64,000 bases of DNA from Microscillaceae bacterium. GTDB taxonomy: Bacteria > Bacteroidota > Bacteroidia > Cytophagales > Microscillaceae. Below are positions 10,433-19,316 of the stretch, one piece after another; within the stretch, counting starts at the first letter, position 1, and each line of letters starts with the position of its first letter. The notes under the pieces were generated by a model. The model did no database searches, was not told the origin of the DNA, and worked only from the letters and a program-made list of their open reading frames with translations. Location of the stretch: assembly GCA_003483885.1 (NCBI GenBank), contig DMXI01000092.1, positions 1 through 64,000 on the forward strand, in the 5' to 3' direction. Position numbers and translations under genes: made by a program.

Positions 10433-11539
10433 ATGAAAACTGTATTGATAAAATTTATTTGGGTGCTTTTTTGGGGAAGCATTTCTGGTTTACAAGCACA
10501 ATCGCTTAAGCCTTTTTTGGGGCCAGACCACGAACACCTGGGCCTGATGAATAGAGGTTATGAAGTGGTAGTACCAGCCCAATATCGCTCAATAAATGCA
10601 GTGAGCTATTACAGGGCGAATAAACTAGGTTTTTGGGTAATCAATGAAAAACACCAACATGGTTTGCTTAACAAACAAGGAACAGAGAGCATTCCAGCCA
10701 GGTATGACGCACTTAAGATCTGGGGTGGTACGGCTAAAACCTGGGATAATACCCCATTGATATTATTTGCTAAAGACGAACTGTGGGGAGCGATAAATCC
10801 AGAAAATGGGAAGGTTATATTTGAGCCTCAATTTAAGAAAATCCATAGAGCAGATGAGGGGGTAGCAGTAGTAAAAGGTAAGAATGATTTAAAAGGATTA
10901 ATTAAAACGAGTGGGGAGGTAATTGTCGGACCTGGCTTTAAGGAAATTTGGTGGGAATCGGAAGGAATACGGGTAGTAAAGAGTCAACAGGACAAATTTG
11001 GATTTATGAATGCGCAAGGCAAACTAATAATCCCTTGTCACTATCATCGTGCTCGTAGCTTTAAAAAAGGATTTGCCAAAGTAGCCATTGGTAAGCAGTG
11101 GTATTATATCAATCGTTATGGTACTTTAGTTACCAAAACACGGCCACCTGAGGAATTTCCTCCAGAAGAAAAAATAGAAATATTGAGGATTCCAAACGAA
11201 TTTGCTCGTCCTCGTTTTAATGGATTAAGAGGCAAATATGAGTTTATGTGGAATAAAAAGGATTTACAGCAAAACCTCTTGACTTACGCAAAAGAATATA
11301 TGCATATTCCGCGAGATGTTCGTCAGAAAAAAATTGAAGGAAAAATTACAATCCAGTTTGTAGTATCAGAAAAAGGGCGGTTATACCAAGTAAAAGTATT
11401 AAAAGAACCCGGATATGGTTTGGGCAGGCAAGCCGTATACTTGTTAAGACGTTTGCGTAAATGGATACCTGCACGTTTTAATGGGCGTACCATCGCTTCT
11501 TTGAACGTCATAAACATTCCTTATAGCTATCAGTGGTGA
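10433..11539 (+). CDS. WG-like repeat protein with TonB C-terminal-like domain (paralogue 3)
   Basis: The most diverged member of the triplet, about 368 residues. I chose the ATG at 10433 because the protein then begins MKTVLIK like its paralogues; an ATG at 10424 would add three residues. It has a signal peptide (ending GLQAQ), WG-like units (KLGFWVINEKHQHGLLNKQG, ELWGAINPENGKVIF, KFGFMNAQGKLIIP) and the C-terminal TonB-like domain (KIEGKITIQFVVSEKG, LRRLRKWIPARFNG). It lies 12 bases after paralogue 2, so translation may be coupled. Function unknown. Confidence 0.82.
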   Translation: MKTVLIKFIWVLFWGSISGLQAQSLKPFLGPDHEHLGLMNRGYEVVVPAQYRSINAVSYYRANKLGFWVINEKHQHGLLNKQGTESIPARYDALKIWGGTAKTWDNTPLILFAKDELWGAINPENGKVIFEPQFKKIHRADEGVAVVKGKNDLKGLIKTSGEVIVGPGFKEIWWESEGIRVVKSQQDKFGFMNAQGKLIIPCHYHRARSFKKGFAKVAIGKQWYYINRYGTLVTKTRPPEEFPPEEKIEILRIPNEFARPRFNGLRGKYEFMWNKKDLQQNLLTYAKEYMHIPRDVRQKKIEGKITIQFVVSEKGRLYQVKVLKEPGYGLGRQAVYLLRRLRKWIPARFNGRTIASLNVINIPYSYQW

Positions 11540-11793
11540 TTTAAGGGTAGCGAGCATATTTTGGATTTAAAAATCTCAATTATCATAGGATAATCCTTCA
11601 ATCATCATATTTTTGTTGTCGATACGTTTAAATCACACCAACCCACCTAACCATCAGGTATAAACTACTTTTTCAGCAAGCTAGCAAGAATCTTGAGCAA
11701 GGTTTAAACAAAACCATATTTAGAAAATGATGGAAGCCTCGTCTTTGAACACTATTGGTAGGCGAGCTGATATATCAATCAATAATTACATCA

Positions 11794-12852
11794 ATGCAAA
11801 AATTGTGGATTACGCTATGTTGTATGCTAGTTGTGACTAAATCAGTGCAAGGACAACAACTACAACATTTTTTTGATGTGAACAAAACATCAGTATTAGA
11901 AAAAAAACAGCCTGATTTATTGCTATGGGAAGGTTTCAAGTCAACCAACCAAAGCCCTAAAAATTTAGAGTCAAAAAGATTGGGCCCAGTAAAACCAGGA
12001 CTAGAAACGATGCCATTTCAGCAAAAGGCGCTTTTTGCCCCTTATTTTAGCTTTGGCATCTCGAGTGGGTTTATGCATTATCAAGGAGATGTGTATTCTC
12101 AGTTTCAGTTTGGTTCCAATATTACCTATGGAGCCAGTTTGTTTTTACATTTTACGCCTTACCTACGGGCCAGGGCTAGTTTTGCGGTAGGTTCTATTGG
12201 AGGCAACGACAGCCAAAGCCCCGACATAGAGCGAAGAGCGCAAAACCTCAATTTCCGGAATCGTATACAAGAGTTGAGCTTTACTGGAGAGTTTGATTTC
12301 TTCCCGTTTATGCCCGACAAAACCCCCAAAGGCTCTGGATTTATTTATGCAGGTTTTACCTTTTTTAAGCATAACCCCCAGTCATTTAATGAGTTTTCGA
12401 ATTCATACCTCAATTTAAGAGATTTGACTACCGAAGGGCAAGACCTACCGGGGTATTCGCTTACTTCTACTGCCATTCCTTTGGGGATTGGAGGTCGTTT
12501 TCAATTTGCCAAACGTTGGACAGTATCGCTCAGGGGTGGTATCAGGTTGCTTTTGGCTGATTATGTTGATGATGTGGGTAAGGGTAATTATCCGTCCTTA
12601 GACGCATTGCCTAGTAACTTGTCACGACAATATGCCAATCGCACTCTAGAGCCCCACATAGATTTAACAAGGCTTACTAATGAAAGAGGCGTTTTTACTT
12701 ATACTGGTACCGATGGCAACACTTATCGAAATTTGGCTGGGTTTGAACCAGGTACTCCCCGAGGACGGGTAGCAGGGAACGACCGTTTGTTTGTAGTGCA
12801 GCTAACAATCAGCACTTACTTTGGCAAGATTCCAAGGTTATTACCTAATTAG
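11794..12852 (+). CDS. Outer membrane beta-barrel protein (DUF6089-like)
   Basis: About 352 residues from the ATG at 11794, which gives a good signal peptide (MQKLWITLCCMLVVTKSVQGQ). An in-frame ATG at 11755 would place 13 extra residues before it. From about residue 85 the sequence has alternating beta strands typical of a small barrel (SFGISSGFMHYQGDVYSQF, SLFLHFTPYLRARASF, GFIYAGFTFFKHNP, VSLRGGIRLLLADYVDD) and ends with VVQLTISTYFGKIPRLL. The pattern recalls the DUF6089 family of Bacteroidota, often linked to T9SS or gliding genes; this assignment is from memory of the family. It stands alone with its own terminator. Confidence 0.75.
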   Translation: MQKLWITLCCMLVVTKSVQGQQLQHFFDVNKTSVLEKKQPDLLLWEGFKSTNQSPKNLESKRLGPVKPGLETMPFQQKALFAPYFSFGISSGFMHYQGDVYSQFQFGSNITYGASLFLHFTPYLRARASFAVGSIGGNDSQSPDIERRAQNLNFRNRIQELSFTGEFDFFPFMPDKTPKGSGFIYAGFTFFKHNPQSFNEFSNSYLNLRDLTTEGQDLPGYSLTSTAIPLGIGGRFQFAKRWTVSLRGGIRLLLADYVDDVGKGNYPSLDALPSNLSRQYANRTLEPHIDLTRLTNERGVFTYTGTDGNTYRNLAGFEPGTPRGRVAGNDRLFVVQLTISTYFGKIPRLLPN

Positions 12853-12875
12853 ACCGTATAAATAAAATATGGATT

Positions 12876-12909
12876 AGTCTTCCTTGATTGTTAGGGAAGA
12901 CTTTTTTTA
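12876..12909 (+). terminator. Intrinsic terminator after the outer membrane barrel gene
   Basis: Perfect 8-base stem AGTCTTCC (12876-12883) and GGAAGACT (12895-12902), followed by seven T. Confidence 0.85.
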
Positions 12910-12993
12910 TGAAATATGCTCACAAAGCCTTACTTCATTTGCAGCATTATAAGGGATTTGGCTAATTTGTAGCATAACGAATGAATTCCTTTT

Positions 12994-14055
12994 ATGAACG
13001 ACCACAACTCTCATACATCACAACAGGTGAGCGATGAAAAATTTATGCAGCGTGCCCTCGATTTGGCCGTTTTGGGTGCTGGGCGGGTAAGCCCCAACCC
13101 ATTGGTAGGCTGTGTCATTGTGTATCAACAGCAAATTATTGGAGAGGGCTGGCACCAAATGTATGGCAAAGCCCACGCTGAAGTAAATGCCATCGATTCG
13201 GTAAATCGCAAAGAACTGCTGCCTGAATCTACGGTATACGTAAGCCTTGAACCTTGTGCTCATTTTGGCAAAACGCCCCCTTGTGCCGATTTATTGGTCA
13301 AACATCGTGTCAAGCGAGTAGTGATTTGCAACCCCGACCCCCACCCATTGGTTGGTGGCAAAGGCATCGAAAAACTCAAAAAAGCAGGAATTGAAGTGGT
13401 TACTGGGGTATTGGCCGAGAAAGGAAACGAGATCAATAAGCGTTTTTTTACGGGTGTGCTCAAAAAACGTCCCTACATTATTTTTAAATGGGCCGAAACA
13501 GCCGATGGTTTTATTGCGCGCAAAAATTATGAGTCTAAGTGGATTAGTAATCAGGTGTCGCGGGCATTGGTGCACAAATGGCGCACCGAAGAAGACGGCA
13601 TTGTAGTAGGTAGTAATACTGCTCGCCACGATAACCCCCAGCTCAATGCCCGGCATTGGAAGGGGCGTAATCCAACTCGAATCGTGGTAGATCGTCAGTT
13701 ACAGTTGCCCTCCGAATTATCTTTGTACAATCAACACCAGCCTACCCTTGTGTACAATGTGCTCAACCATAGCAAGGCTCCCAACTTAGAGTTTGTAAAG
13801 TTAGAGGAAGACAATTTTCTGGAAGAAATGATGCTGGATTTGTACGAGAAGCGAATTCGCTCGGTCATTGTAGAAGGTGGAAGTACTTTAATTAACTTAC
13901 TGGCTGCCCAACAACTGTGGGATGAAGCCCGCATATTTAAAAGTACCAAGGCCGTATTTAATGAAGGAATTCAGGCTCCTCGTATTCAGGGAAGGCTCAT
14001 AAAAACCGAAAAAATTATGAGTGATTTCTACTATGAATATCAGCCGGTTTTTTAG
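12994..14055 (+). CDS. ribD: Bifunctional riboflavin biosynthesis deaminase/reductase RibD
   Basis: A 353-residue cytosolic enzyme carrying out the second and third steps of riboflavin synthesis: deamination of the pyrimidine produced by GTP cyclohydrolase II, then NADPH-dependent reduction of the ribosyl side chain. The N-terminal cytidine-deaminase-type domain has the zinc ligands: HAE at residues 61-63 and EPCAHFGKTPPC with C88 and C97. The C-terminal reductase domain shows KWAETADGFIA, EDGIVVGSNTARHDNP, NPTRIVVD and VEGGSTL. Length is normal. No other rib gene is near, so it is a scattered pathway gene here. No FMN riboswitch was seen upstream. Confidence 0.95.
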   Translation: MNDHNSHTSQQVSDEKFMQRALDLAVLGAGRVSPNPLVGCVIVYQQQIIGEGWHQMYGKAHAEVNAIDSVNRKELLPESTVYVSLEPCAHFGKTPPCADLLVKHRVKRVVICNPDPHPLVGGKGIEKLKKAGIEVVTGVLAEKGNEINKRFFTGVLKKRPYIIFKWAETADGFIARKNYESKWISNQVSRALVHKWRTEEDGIVVGSNTARHDNPQLNARHWKGRNPTRIVVDRQLQLPSELSLYNQHQPTLVYNVLNHSKAPNLEFVKLEEDNFLEEMMLDLYEKRIRSVIVEGGSTLINLLAAQQLWDEARIFKSTKAVFNEGIQAPRIQGRLIKTEKIMSDFYYEYQPVF

Positions 14056-14146
14056 CACTTGCGACAATAATTCAATAAAACAGCGGTTAATTCATTAAAT
14101 TAGGCAAAAATCGAGAGACAATAGATTTACATCAAAAATTATATTT

Positions 14147-15262
14147 ATGAAACAAAAATACACCTATTACCTACTATTGGCCTTCTTTACTGCTTTGTGG
14201 TTAATCTTGCCAGAAAACCGGGCAACCGCTCAAAACAAACCCATTGTTTCGAATGATTATGCCCATAAATTTTTTGCAGGCAAGATTAATGGACGTTGGA
14301 AAATCATGATGACGCTCAATAAGCGAAAACGGGGTAAATCAGAGAAAAATAACCTAACTGGCTACTATTACTACACGCGTACCAAAGGTTACCTTCGCCT
14401 CAATGGTACCTGGAAATCAAATGGGAGTATTTTGGCCGAAGAAAAAGTGATGCAAAATGGTAAATGGGTGAAAACAGGTGCATTGGCGGGGCGTTTTGAT
14501 GCTACTACCAAGCGAATTCAAGGAACCTGGACTTCTGCCGATGGTAAAAAATCTTATTCCTTTGAGGTAAAAGAAAACTACCGAGGAGGTTTGCCTGCCG
14601 AAATGTTGTATATAGACGAAGCCAATGTATTGGGCAAGGAGTCGCCAAGAGGAGTCACGATTGCATTTTTGTATCCGCGTATCAAAGGGGGAGAGGTAGC
14701 CAATACCATTAACCAATTTATCAAAGAAAATCTACTCAAAAACCCCGAACAGCGCATTAGAAAATTTGTGAAGCAGTATGTAGCTTTCAAAAAGGAAAAC
14801 GAAGACAACAATGCCTTTTTTGATGAGGAAAACTTTATCACGATAGAGGCCAATGAAAAAAATATTTTGACGCTGGCCTACAACCAAAGCGGTTTTACCG
14901 GAGGCGCTCATGGCTATTACAATAGTACTTTTTACACCTTCAACTTAAGAACCGGGAAACTCATCCAAATGTCTGATTTACTGTATCCAGGTGCAGAAGC
15001 CGCGATTCAAAGCCTCATTGTGCAGCAAATTAGAAAAGACGCTCAACTCAAACCCAATGAGTCACTTTCTAAAGTGGGGATATACAAAGAAAATCCACCA
15101 ATTGCCAAAAACTTCTATTTCCGCCCTGATGGTATGGCTTTTTATTACAATCAATACGAAATAGCCCCTTATGCGGTAGGGCCTCGCCTTACAGTGATTC
15201 CATATCGTAAATTGAAGCGCTATATTAAACGTAGGGCTGGTTTACGCTCTTATATGCGATAG
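14147..15262 (+). CDS. Secreted RsiV/DUF3298-like protein (paralogue 1)
   Basis: A 371-residue exported protein with a signal peptide of about 28 residues. The N-terminal half (30-150) is a beta-rich domain with GYYYYTR and GTWTSADGKKSYSF motifs. The C-terminal half resembles the DUF3298/RsiV fold (NILTLAYNQSGFTGGAHG, FNLRTGKLIQMSDLLYPGA, NFYFRPDGMAFYYNQYEIAPYA). In the known RsiV anti-sigma factor this domain binds lysozyme, but no membrane segment or sigma-binding part is seen here, so the role is open. A paralogue follows 45 bases downstream. Confidence 0.75.
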   Translation: MKQKYTYYLLLAFFTALWLILPENRATAQNKPIVSNDYAHKFFAGKINGRWKIMMTLNKRKRGKSEKNNLTGYYYYTRTKGYLRLNGTWKSNGSILAEEKVMQNGKWVKTGALAGRFDATTKRIQGTWTSADGKKSYSFEVKENYRGGLPAEMLYIDEANVLGKESPRGVTIAFLYPRIKGGEVANTINQFIKENLLKNPEQRIRKFVKQYVAFKKENEDNNAFFDEENFITIEANEKNILTLAYNQSGFTGGAHGYYNSTFYTFNLRTGKLIQMSDLLYPGAEAAIQSLIVQQIRKDAQLKPNESLSKVGIYKENPPIAKNFYFRPDGMAFYYNQYEIAPYAVGPRLTVIPYRKLKRYIKRRAGLRSYMR

Positions 15263-15316
15263 CGTTTAAGTGATTTGTAGAATCATATTACATACTTCAC
15301 CCTAACAATGCTTCTT

Positions 15317-16390
15317 ATGAAACCTATATGCAAATTAACCCTTGGGATAATACTTTTACTTTGGCAAGGAACTCAAGCATATGCTCAAGTAAATGCCCCA
15401 AAGCACTTTTATAAAATATTGGTAGGTAAAATTAATGAGCAATTGCCAATTCGAGTGGTTTTAACCAAATCAAGGCTTCCGGAAAACCTCAAAGGAAATG
15501 TATTTGGAAGTTATTACTACACCAAGATCAAGAGTGGCGAAATTAATTTGGAAGGCGTTTGGAAAGACAATGGAGAAGTAACGCTGAAGGAGTTATATGG
15601 AAAATTTTCGGGACGTTGGAACTCTGTCAATAAAGTACTGGTAGGGATGTGGACTTCTAAAGATGGCAAAAAGGCTTTCCCTTTCAGGCTTTACGAAAAA
15701 TATGAAGAAGGCTCTATCCAGGCCGAAATGGTGTATTTGGATCAAAAAACAGTGATGGGGGCCAAAGCTCCTCAATGGACAGATGCCTGGATATTGTACC
15801 CAAAGTTTAAAGGAGGAAAACCAGGGGTTGTGAATAAAATTAATCAGTTTGTACAAGAGAAGATTTTATTGAAAAATCCCGAGGAGATTATAAGAAGCCA
15901 AGTAGAGGAGCAAGTTCAGCATAAAAAAATTGCAGGACGCAAATCTACCCATGAAAAAACGATCAAAATATTACATAATAAGAATAATGTACTCACGCTG
16001 GTAGCGGTAGATGATCCCACCTACGAAGGTAATTATCGTAGTTTTATTATGGTGAGTTACTATTCTTTTGATCTCAATACTGGACAACAGTTTCAATTGG
16101 AGGACATATTTATAGAAGGAGCACAGGCTAAAATTCAACCCTTAATTGTGACTCAATTTCGTAAGGATAAAAAATTAAAAGCAGGAAAATCGCTCAAGAC
16201 AGAAGGCTTTTTTAACGAGGACTTTGCCGTTGCTCGTAATTTCTATTTCAGTCTAAAAGGTGTATTCTTTTTTTATGGAATTCGTGAAATTTGCTATTAT
16301 TACGCAGGGCCTCAAGCGACCACCATACCTTACAATAAACTCAAAAAATATATTAAGAAAGGCTCTCCTTTGGACAGATATCTGCGATAA
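15317..16390 (+). CDS. Secreted RsiV/DUF3298-like protein (paralogue 2)
   Basis: About 357 residues from ATG 15317; an alternative start at 15308 adds three residues. Signal peptide ends near TQAYAQ. It matches the preceding gene along its length (GSYYYTK, GMWTSKDGKKAFPF, FDLNTGQQFQLEDIF, NFYFSLKGVFFFYGIREICYYYAGP). It lacks the conserved GGAH element (here a YEGNYRSF stretch), so if that element binds a ligand the two copies may differ. Probably co-transcribed with its neighbour. Function unknown. Confidence 0.72.
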   Translation: MKPICKLTLGIILLLWQGTQAYAQVNAPKHFYKILVGKINEQLPIRVVLTKSRLPENLKGNVFGSYYYTKIKSGEINLEGVWKDNGEVTLKELYGKFSGRWNSVNKVLVGMWTSKDGKKAFPFRLYEKYEEGSIQAEMVYLDQKTVMGAKAPQWTDAWILYPKFKGGKPGVVNKINQFVQEKILLKNPEEIIRSQVEEQVQHKKIAGRKSTHEKTIKILHNKNNVLTLVAVDDPTYEGNYRSFIMVSYYSFDLNTGQQFQLEDIFIEGAQAKIQPLIVTQFRKDKKLKAGKSLKTEGFFNEDFAVARNFYFSLKGVFFFYGIREICYYYAGPQATTIPYNKLKKYIKKGSPLDRYLR

Positions 16391-16556
16391 AACGCAAAAA
16401 AATGCTTCACCTGCTCATTTCTTCTGTATTTTTGTATTAAATCTATCAACAGTTGATTGGTATTGATAGATGGGTATGATATTACACTATTAACCATCGA
16501 CCAATCGACTATGGACTAAACTACTAAACACCTGGGCAATAAACTAGCCATTAGAG

Positions 16557-19223
16557 ATGAGAAAACAATTACGATTATTAGGAATCATGTTGTTGGTTTT
16601 AGGCATAGGAGTCCCCGCACAAGTGCATGCCGATCGGGTTACCAATGCCTACAAACAACTACAAAAAGAACGATACGATAAAGCCAAGTCGTTGTTAGAC
16701 AAGGCCATTAGTAGGCAACCCATCAATGCTGGAGCTCACTATGTATATGCCTTGTATTTTTTGACCAAAGCCAATCCGGCCTATCAGGTCGATTCTTCTT
16801 ATACCCACATTTTACTGGCACTGTCGCATTATGCCCAAATAGAAGAAGATGATTCTACCACTTGGGCCAAAGTGGGCATTACCCAGACTGCCATTGATCG
16901 CCACCGCCTCAAAGTAGAAGGAGTAGCGTTTGTATTAGCCAAAAAACAAAATACTATTCCAGGCTATCAAGCCTATATCGATCGTTTTACGACGGCCCGA
17001 GAAATACAAGAAGCCACTCGCCTACGTAATTTATTGGCTTGGCAAGCTGCTTGTGCCGCTCATTCTATTGGGTCTTACCAGCGCTTTATCAAAACTTATC
17101 CTAAAGCTACCCAAGTAGAAGAAGCACAAAAACGCATCGACTTTTTTGTATATAAAGCCGAAATTGAGCGTGGTACTTATAAAAATCTGGAAGCGTTTCT
17201 GAAAAACAATCCCCAAAACGTTTACCGAGACTCTGCTATTACCCAATTGTTTGATTTGGTATCGGTCAATCATCAAAAAGAGACTTATCAAAACTTTTTA
17301 AAAAAATACAGCAATAGCTCGGCTGCTAAACGAGCTGGTGACTGGCTCATGAGTATGTACCAAGAGGCTGGGCAGCTTCAGGCATTTCACGAGCGTTTTG
17401 GTAGTTATTACCGGATAGATTATGTCACCCAACTACTGGCCGTAGATACTCTACAGTATTTCCCAATTTTAGAAGCGGGGCGTTATGGTTTCATCGATCA
17501 TTTTGGGCAAATCCGCATTCCGATCAAATACCAGCAAATTCACAAAGATTACCTATGCGATGGCATTCAAGATAATTTTGTGCTGGTCATGCGCAACAAC
17601 CTCACTGGAGTAGTGGATAAGCTTGGCCAAGAAGTAGTAGCAGTCAATTATGACAAGATTGAAACCCTGGATGGAGGCATTTTCATTGTTACAAAAAACG
17701 GTTTTCAGGGAGCCTTTCACCAAAGTGGATTTGAGATTTTGCCTATAAAATACGATAAAATAGAACCCTTGAACCAATACTTTTTAAAAGTACGTCGCAA
17801 TGGTTCGTGGGGAGTGGCTACCCACAATGGTAAAATCATCGTAGATTGTAACTTTTCAGACATAGAACGAAAAGCCAACAGTTTTGTCCAGTTTCGCAAA
17901 GATAGTCGCTATGCATTGGTCAAAAACAAGCAAATTTTTGAGCAGTTTCTGAACAAACAATTCAGTATTCAGCTCAAGTACGATGAGGTAAACTGGATTG
18001 GAGATGCTTACATCAAAGTAATAGACCAAGAAAAGCAAGGGGTAGTAGATACCACTGGGCAGCTTGTATTGCCTCCTCAGTTTACGTCGGTCAAAGACCT
18101 GCACGTAGGTTGGGCGGCACGCACTTCTGATTCTACCCAATGGCAGCTTTTTACCCGTAAGGGAAAACAAATTTCACCAGAGACTTTTGAGCAAGTGGCC
18201 ACCCACAACAAGCTTTTTGTCGCCAAACAAAAAGGTAAATGGGGGGCTTTTGATCGTGAGGGTAAAATATTAGAACCTTTTAAGCGAGATTCTTTGATTT
18301 TTATTGGCAATGTACTGTTGACTTTCAAAGGCAAACAAGTATTGGCTAAGCTCAAGGGCCAGCAAAAACCGTTGAATCTTACCCCTTATAAATATGTGAG
18401 GGGAGAAAAAGGGAATTACCCAGAGGCCAAACCATTTATTTATATAGAAACCCGCTTGCGCAAAAAAGGACTGATCAATCAGCAAGGAAAAAAGATGCTT
18501 TCGGCGGTCTATGACGAAATTTCTATCTTGGCCAACGATTTATTCAGTGTAAGGCGATATGGCAAATATGGCTTGGTAGATACTAACCGGAAAATTGTAT
18601 TACCCATTAGGTACCAGGGTATTAGCAACCTGAAAGGCGGATACCAAGGCTTATTACTCAATCGTAAATTTGGGCTTTACCATTACAAGCGCAAAATTAA
18701 AATAGAGCCTAAGTTCTCAGCCATTCCTCGCCCCTACAGCCTCAAAGAAGACAACCGCCTATTTATCGTCAGAAAAAAGCAATCGTATGGCTTGGTTGAC
18801 TACAAAGGCAAAGAGCTCATTATGACCAAGTACGAAAAAATAGAATATTGGACCGACAGTGTGGCATTATTGAAAAACAATGCAGGAGATTGGTTTTTAT
18901 ATAATTTTATCAACAAGCAACGCCTCAAAACCAAGGAGTTTAGCCAAATACAATACCTTAAAAAAGACAATCAGGAAATCATCGCCTTGGTATCCAAGGG
19001 CAAATATGGCATTTTGAGCAATCGTCGAGGCTTACTTATTCCGATGGAATATGACCTGATTTATAACTTGGGGAGTATAGAGCAACCGATGTTTTTTACG
19101 GAGCGTCAATATTCGGGAGGGAAGAGCTTTGTAGTGAGCTATATTAATTTTCAAAGAAAAACGATCTGGAACAAGATCATGAAAGAAGCCGACTATCACC
19201 GTATTTTGTGTGAGCAGTATTAA
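16557..19223 (+). CDS. Secreted TPR and WG-repeat protein
   Basis: An 888-residue protein with a signal peptide of about 25 residues (ending AQVHAD). Residues 30-290 are helical and TPR-like (NAYKQLQKERYDKAKSLLDKA, then several xxYxxFLKKYPxx-type helices). From about residue 300 to the end there are many WG-type units (RYGFIDHFGQIRIPIKY, LTGVVDKLGQEVVAVNY, SWGVATHNGKIIVDC, KWGAFDREGKILEPF, KYGLVDTNRKIVLPIRY, SYGLVDYKGKELIMTKY). WG repeats are thought to mediate protein binding at the cell envelope. It converges on the CHAT gene with a shared hairpin terminator between them. No catalytic domain seen. Confidence 0.82.
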   Translation: MRKQLRLLGIMLLVLGIGVPAQVHADRVTNAYKQLQKERYDKAKSLLDKAISRQPINAGAHYVYALYFLTKANPAYQVDSSYTHILLALSHYAQIEEDDSTTWAKVGITQTAIDRHRLKVEGVAFVLAKKQNTIPGYQAYIDRFTTAREIQEATRLRNLLAWQAACAAHSIGSYQRFIKTYPKATQVEEAQKRIDFFVYKAEIERGTYKNLEAFLKNNPQNVYRDSAITQLFDLVSVNHQKETYQNFLKKYSNSSAAKRAGDWLMSMYQEAGQLQAFHERFGSYYRIDYVTQLLAVDTLQYFPILEAGRYGFIDHFGQIRIPIKYQQIHKDYLCDGIQDNFVLVMRNNLTGVVDKLGQEVVAVNYDKIETLDGGIFIVTKNGFQGAFHQSGFEILPIKYDKIEPLNQYFLKVRRNGSWGVATHNGKIIVDCNFSDIERKANSFVQFRKDSRYALVKNKQIFEQFLNKQFSIQLKYDEVNWIGDAYIKVIDQEKQGVVDTTGQLVLPPQFTSVKDLHVGWAARTSDSTQWQLFTRKGKQISPETFEQVATHNKLFVAKQKGKWGAFDREGKILEPFKRDSLIFIGNVLLTFKGKQVLAKLKGQQKPLNLTPYKYVRGEKGNYPEAKPFIYIETRLRKKGLINQQGKKMLSAVYDEISILANDLFSVRRYGKYGLVDTNRKIVLPIRYQGISNLKGGYQGLLLNRKFGLYHYKRKIKIEPKFSAIPRPYSLKEDNRLFIVRKKQSYGLVDYKGKELIMTKYEKIEYWTDSVALLKNNAGDWFLYNFINKQRLKTKEFSQIQYLKKDNQEIIALVSKGKYGILSNRRGLLIPMEYDLIYNLGSIEQPMFFTERQYSGGKSFVVSYINFQRKTIWNKIMKEADYHRILCEQY

Positions 19224-19255
19224 TTGCTCGTCAAATGTGAGAGGCACATAAAAAT

Positions 19256-19289
19256 AATGGCTAAATGCGATGTACCACATTTAGCCATT
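19256..19289. terminator. Bidirectional hairpin terminator
   Basis: Perfect 12-base stem (AATGGCTAAATG at 19256-19267 and its complement at 19278-19289) between two convergent genes. On the minus strand it is followed by a T-rich run, so it suits the CHAT gene best. Confidence 0.8.
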
Positions 19290-19316
19290 AATAATATGAT
19301 AGAACAGCTTTACTAC

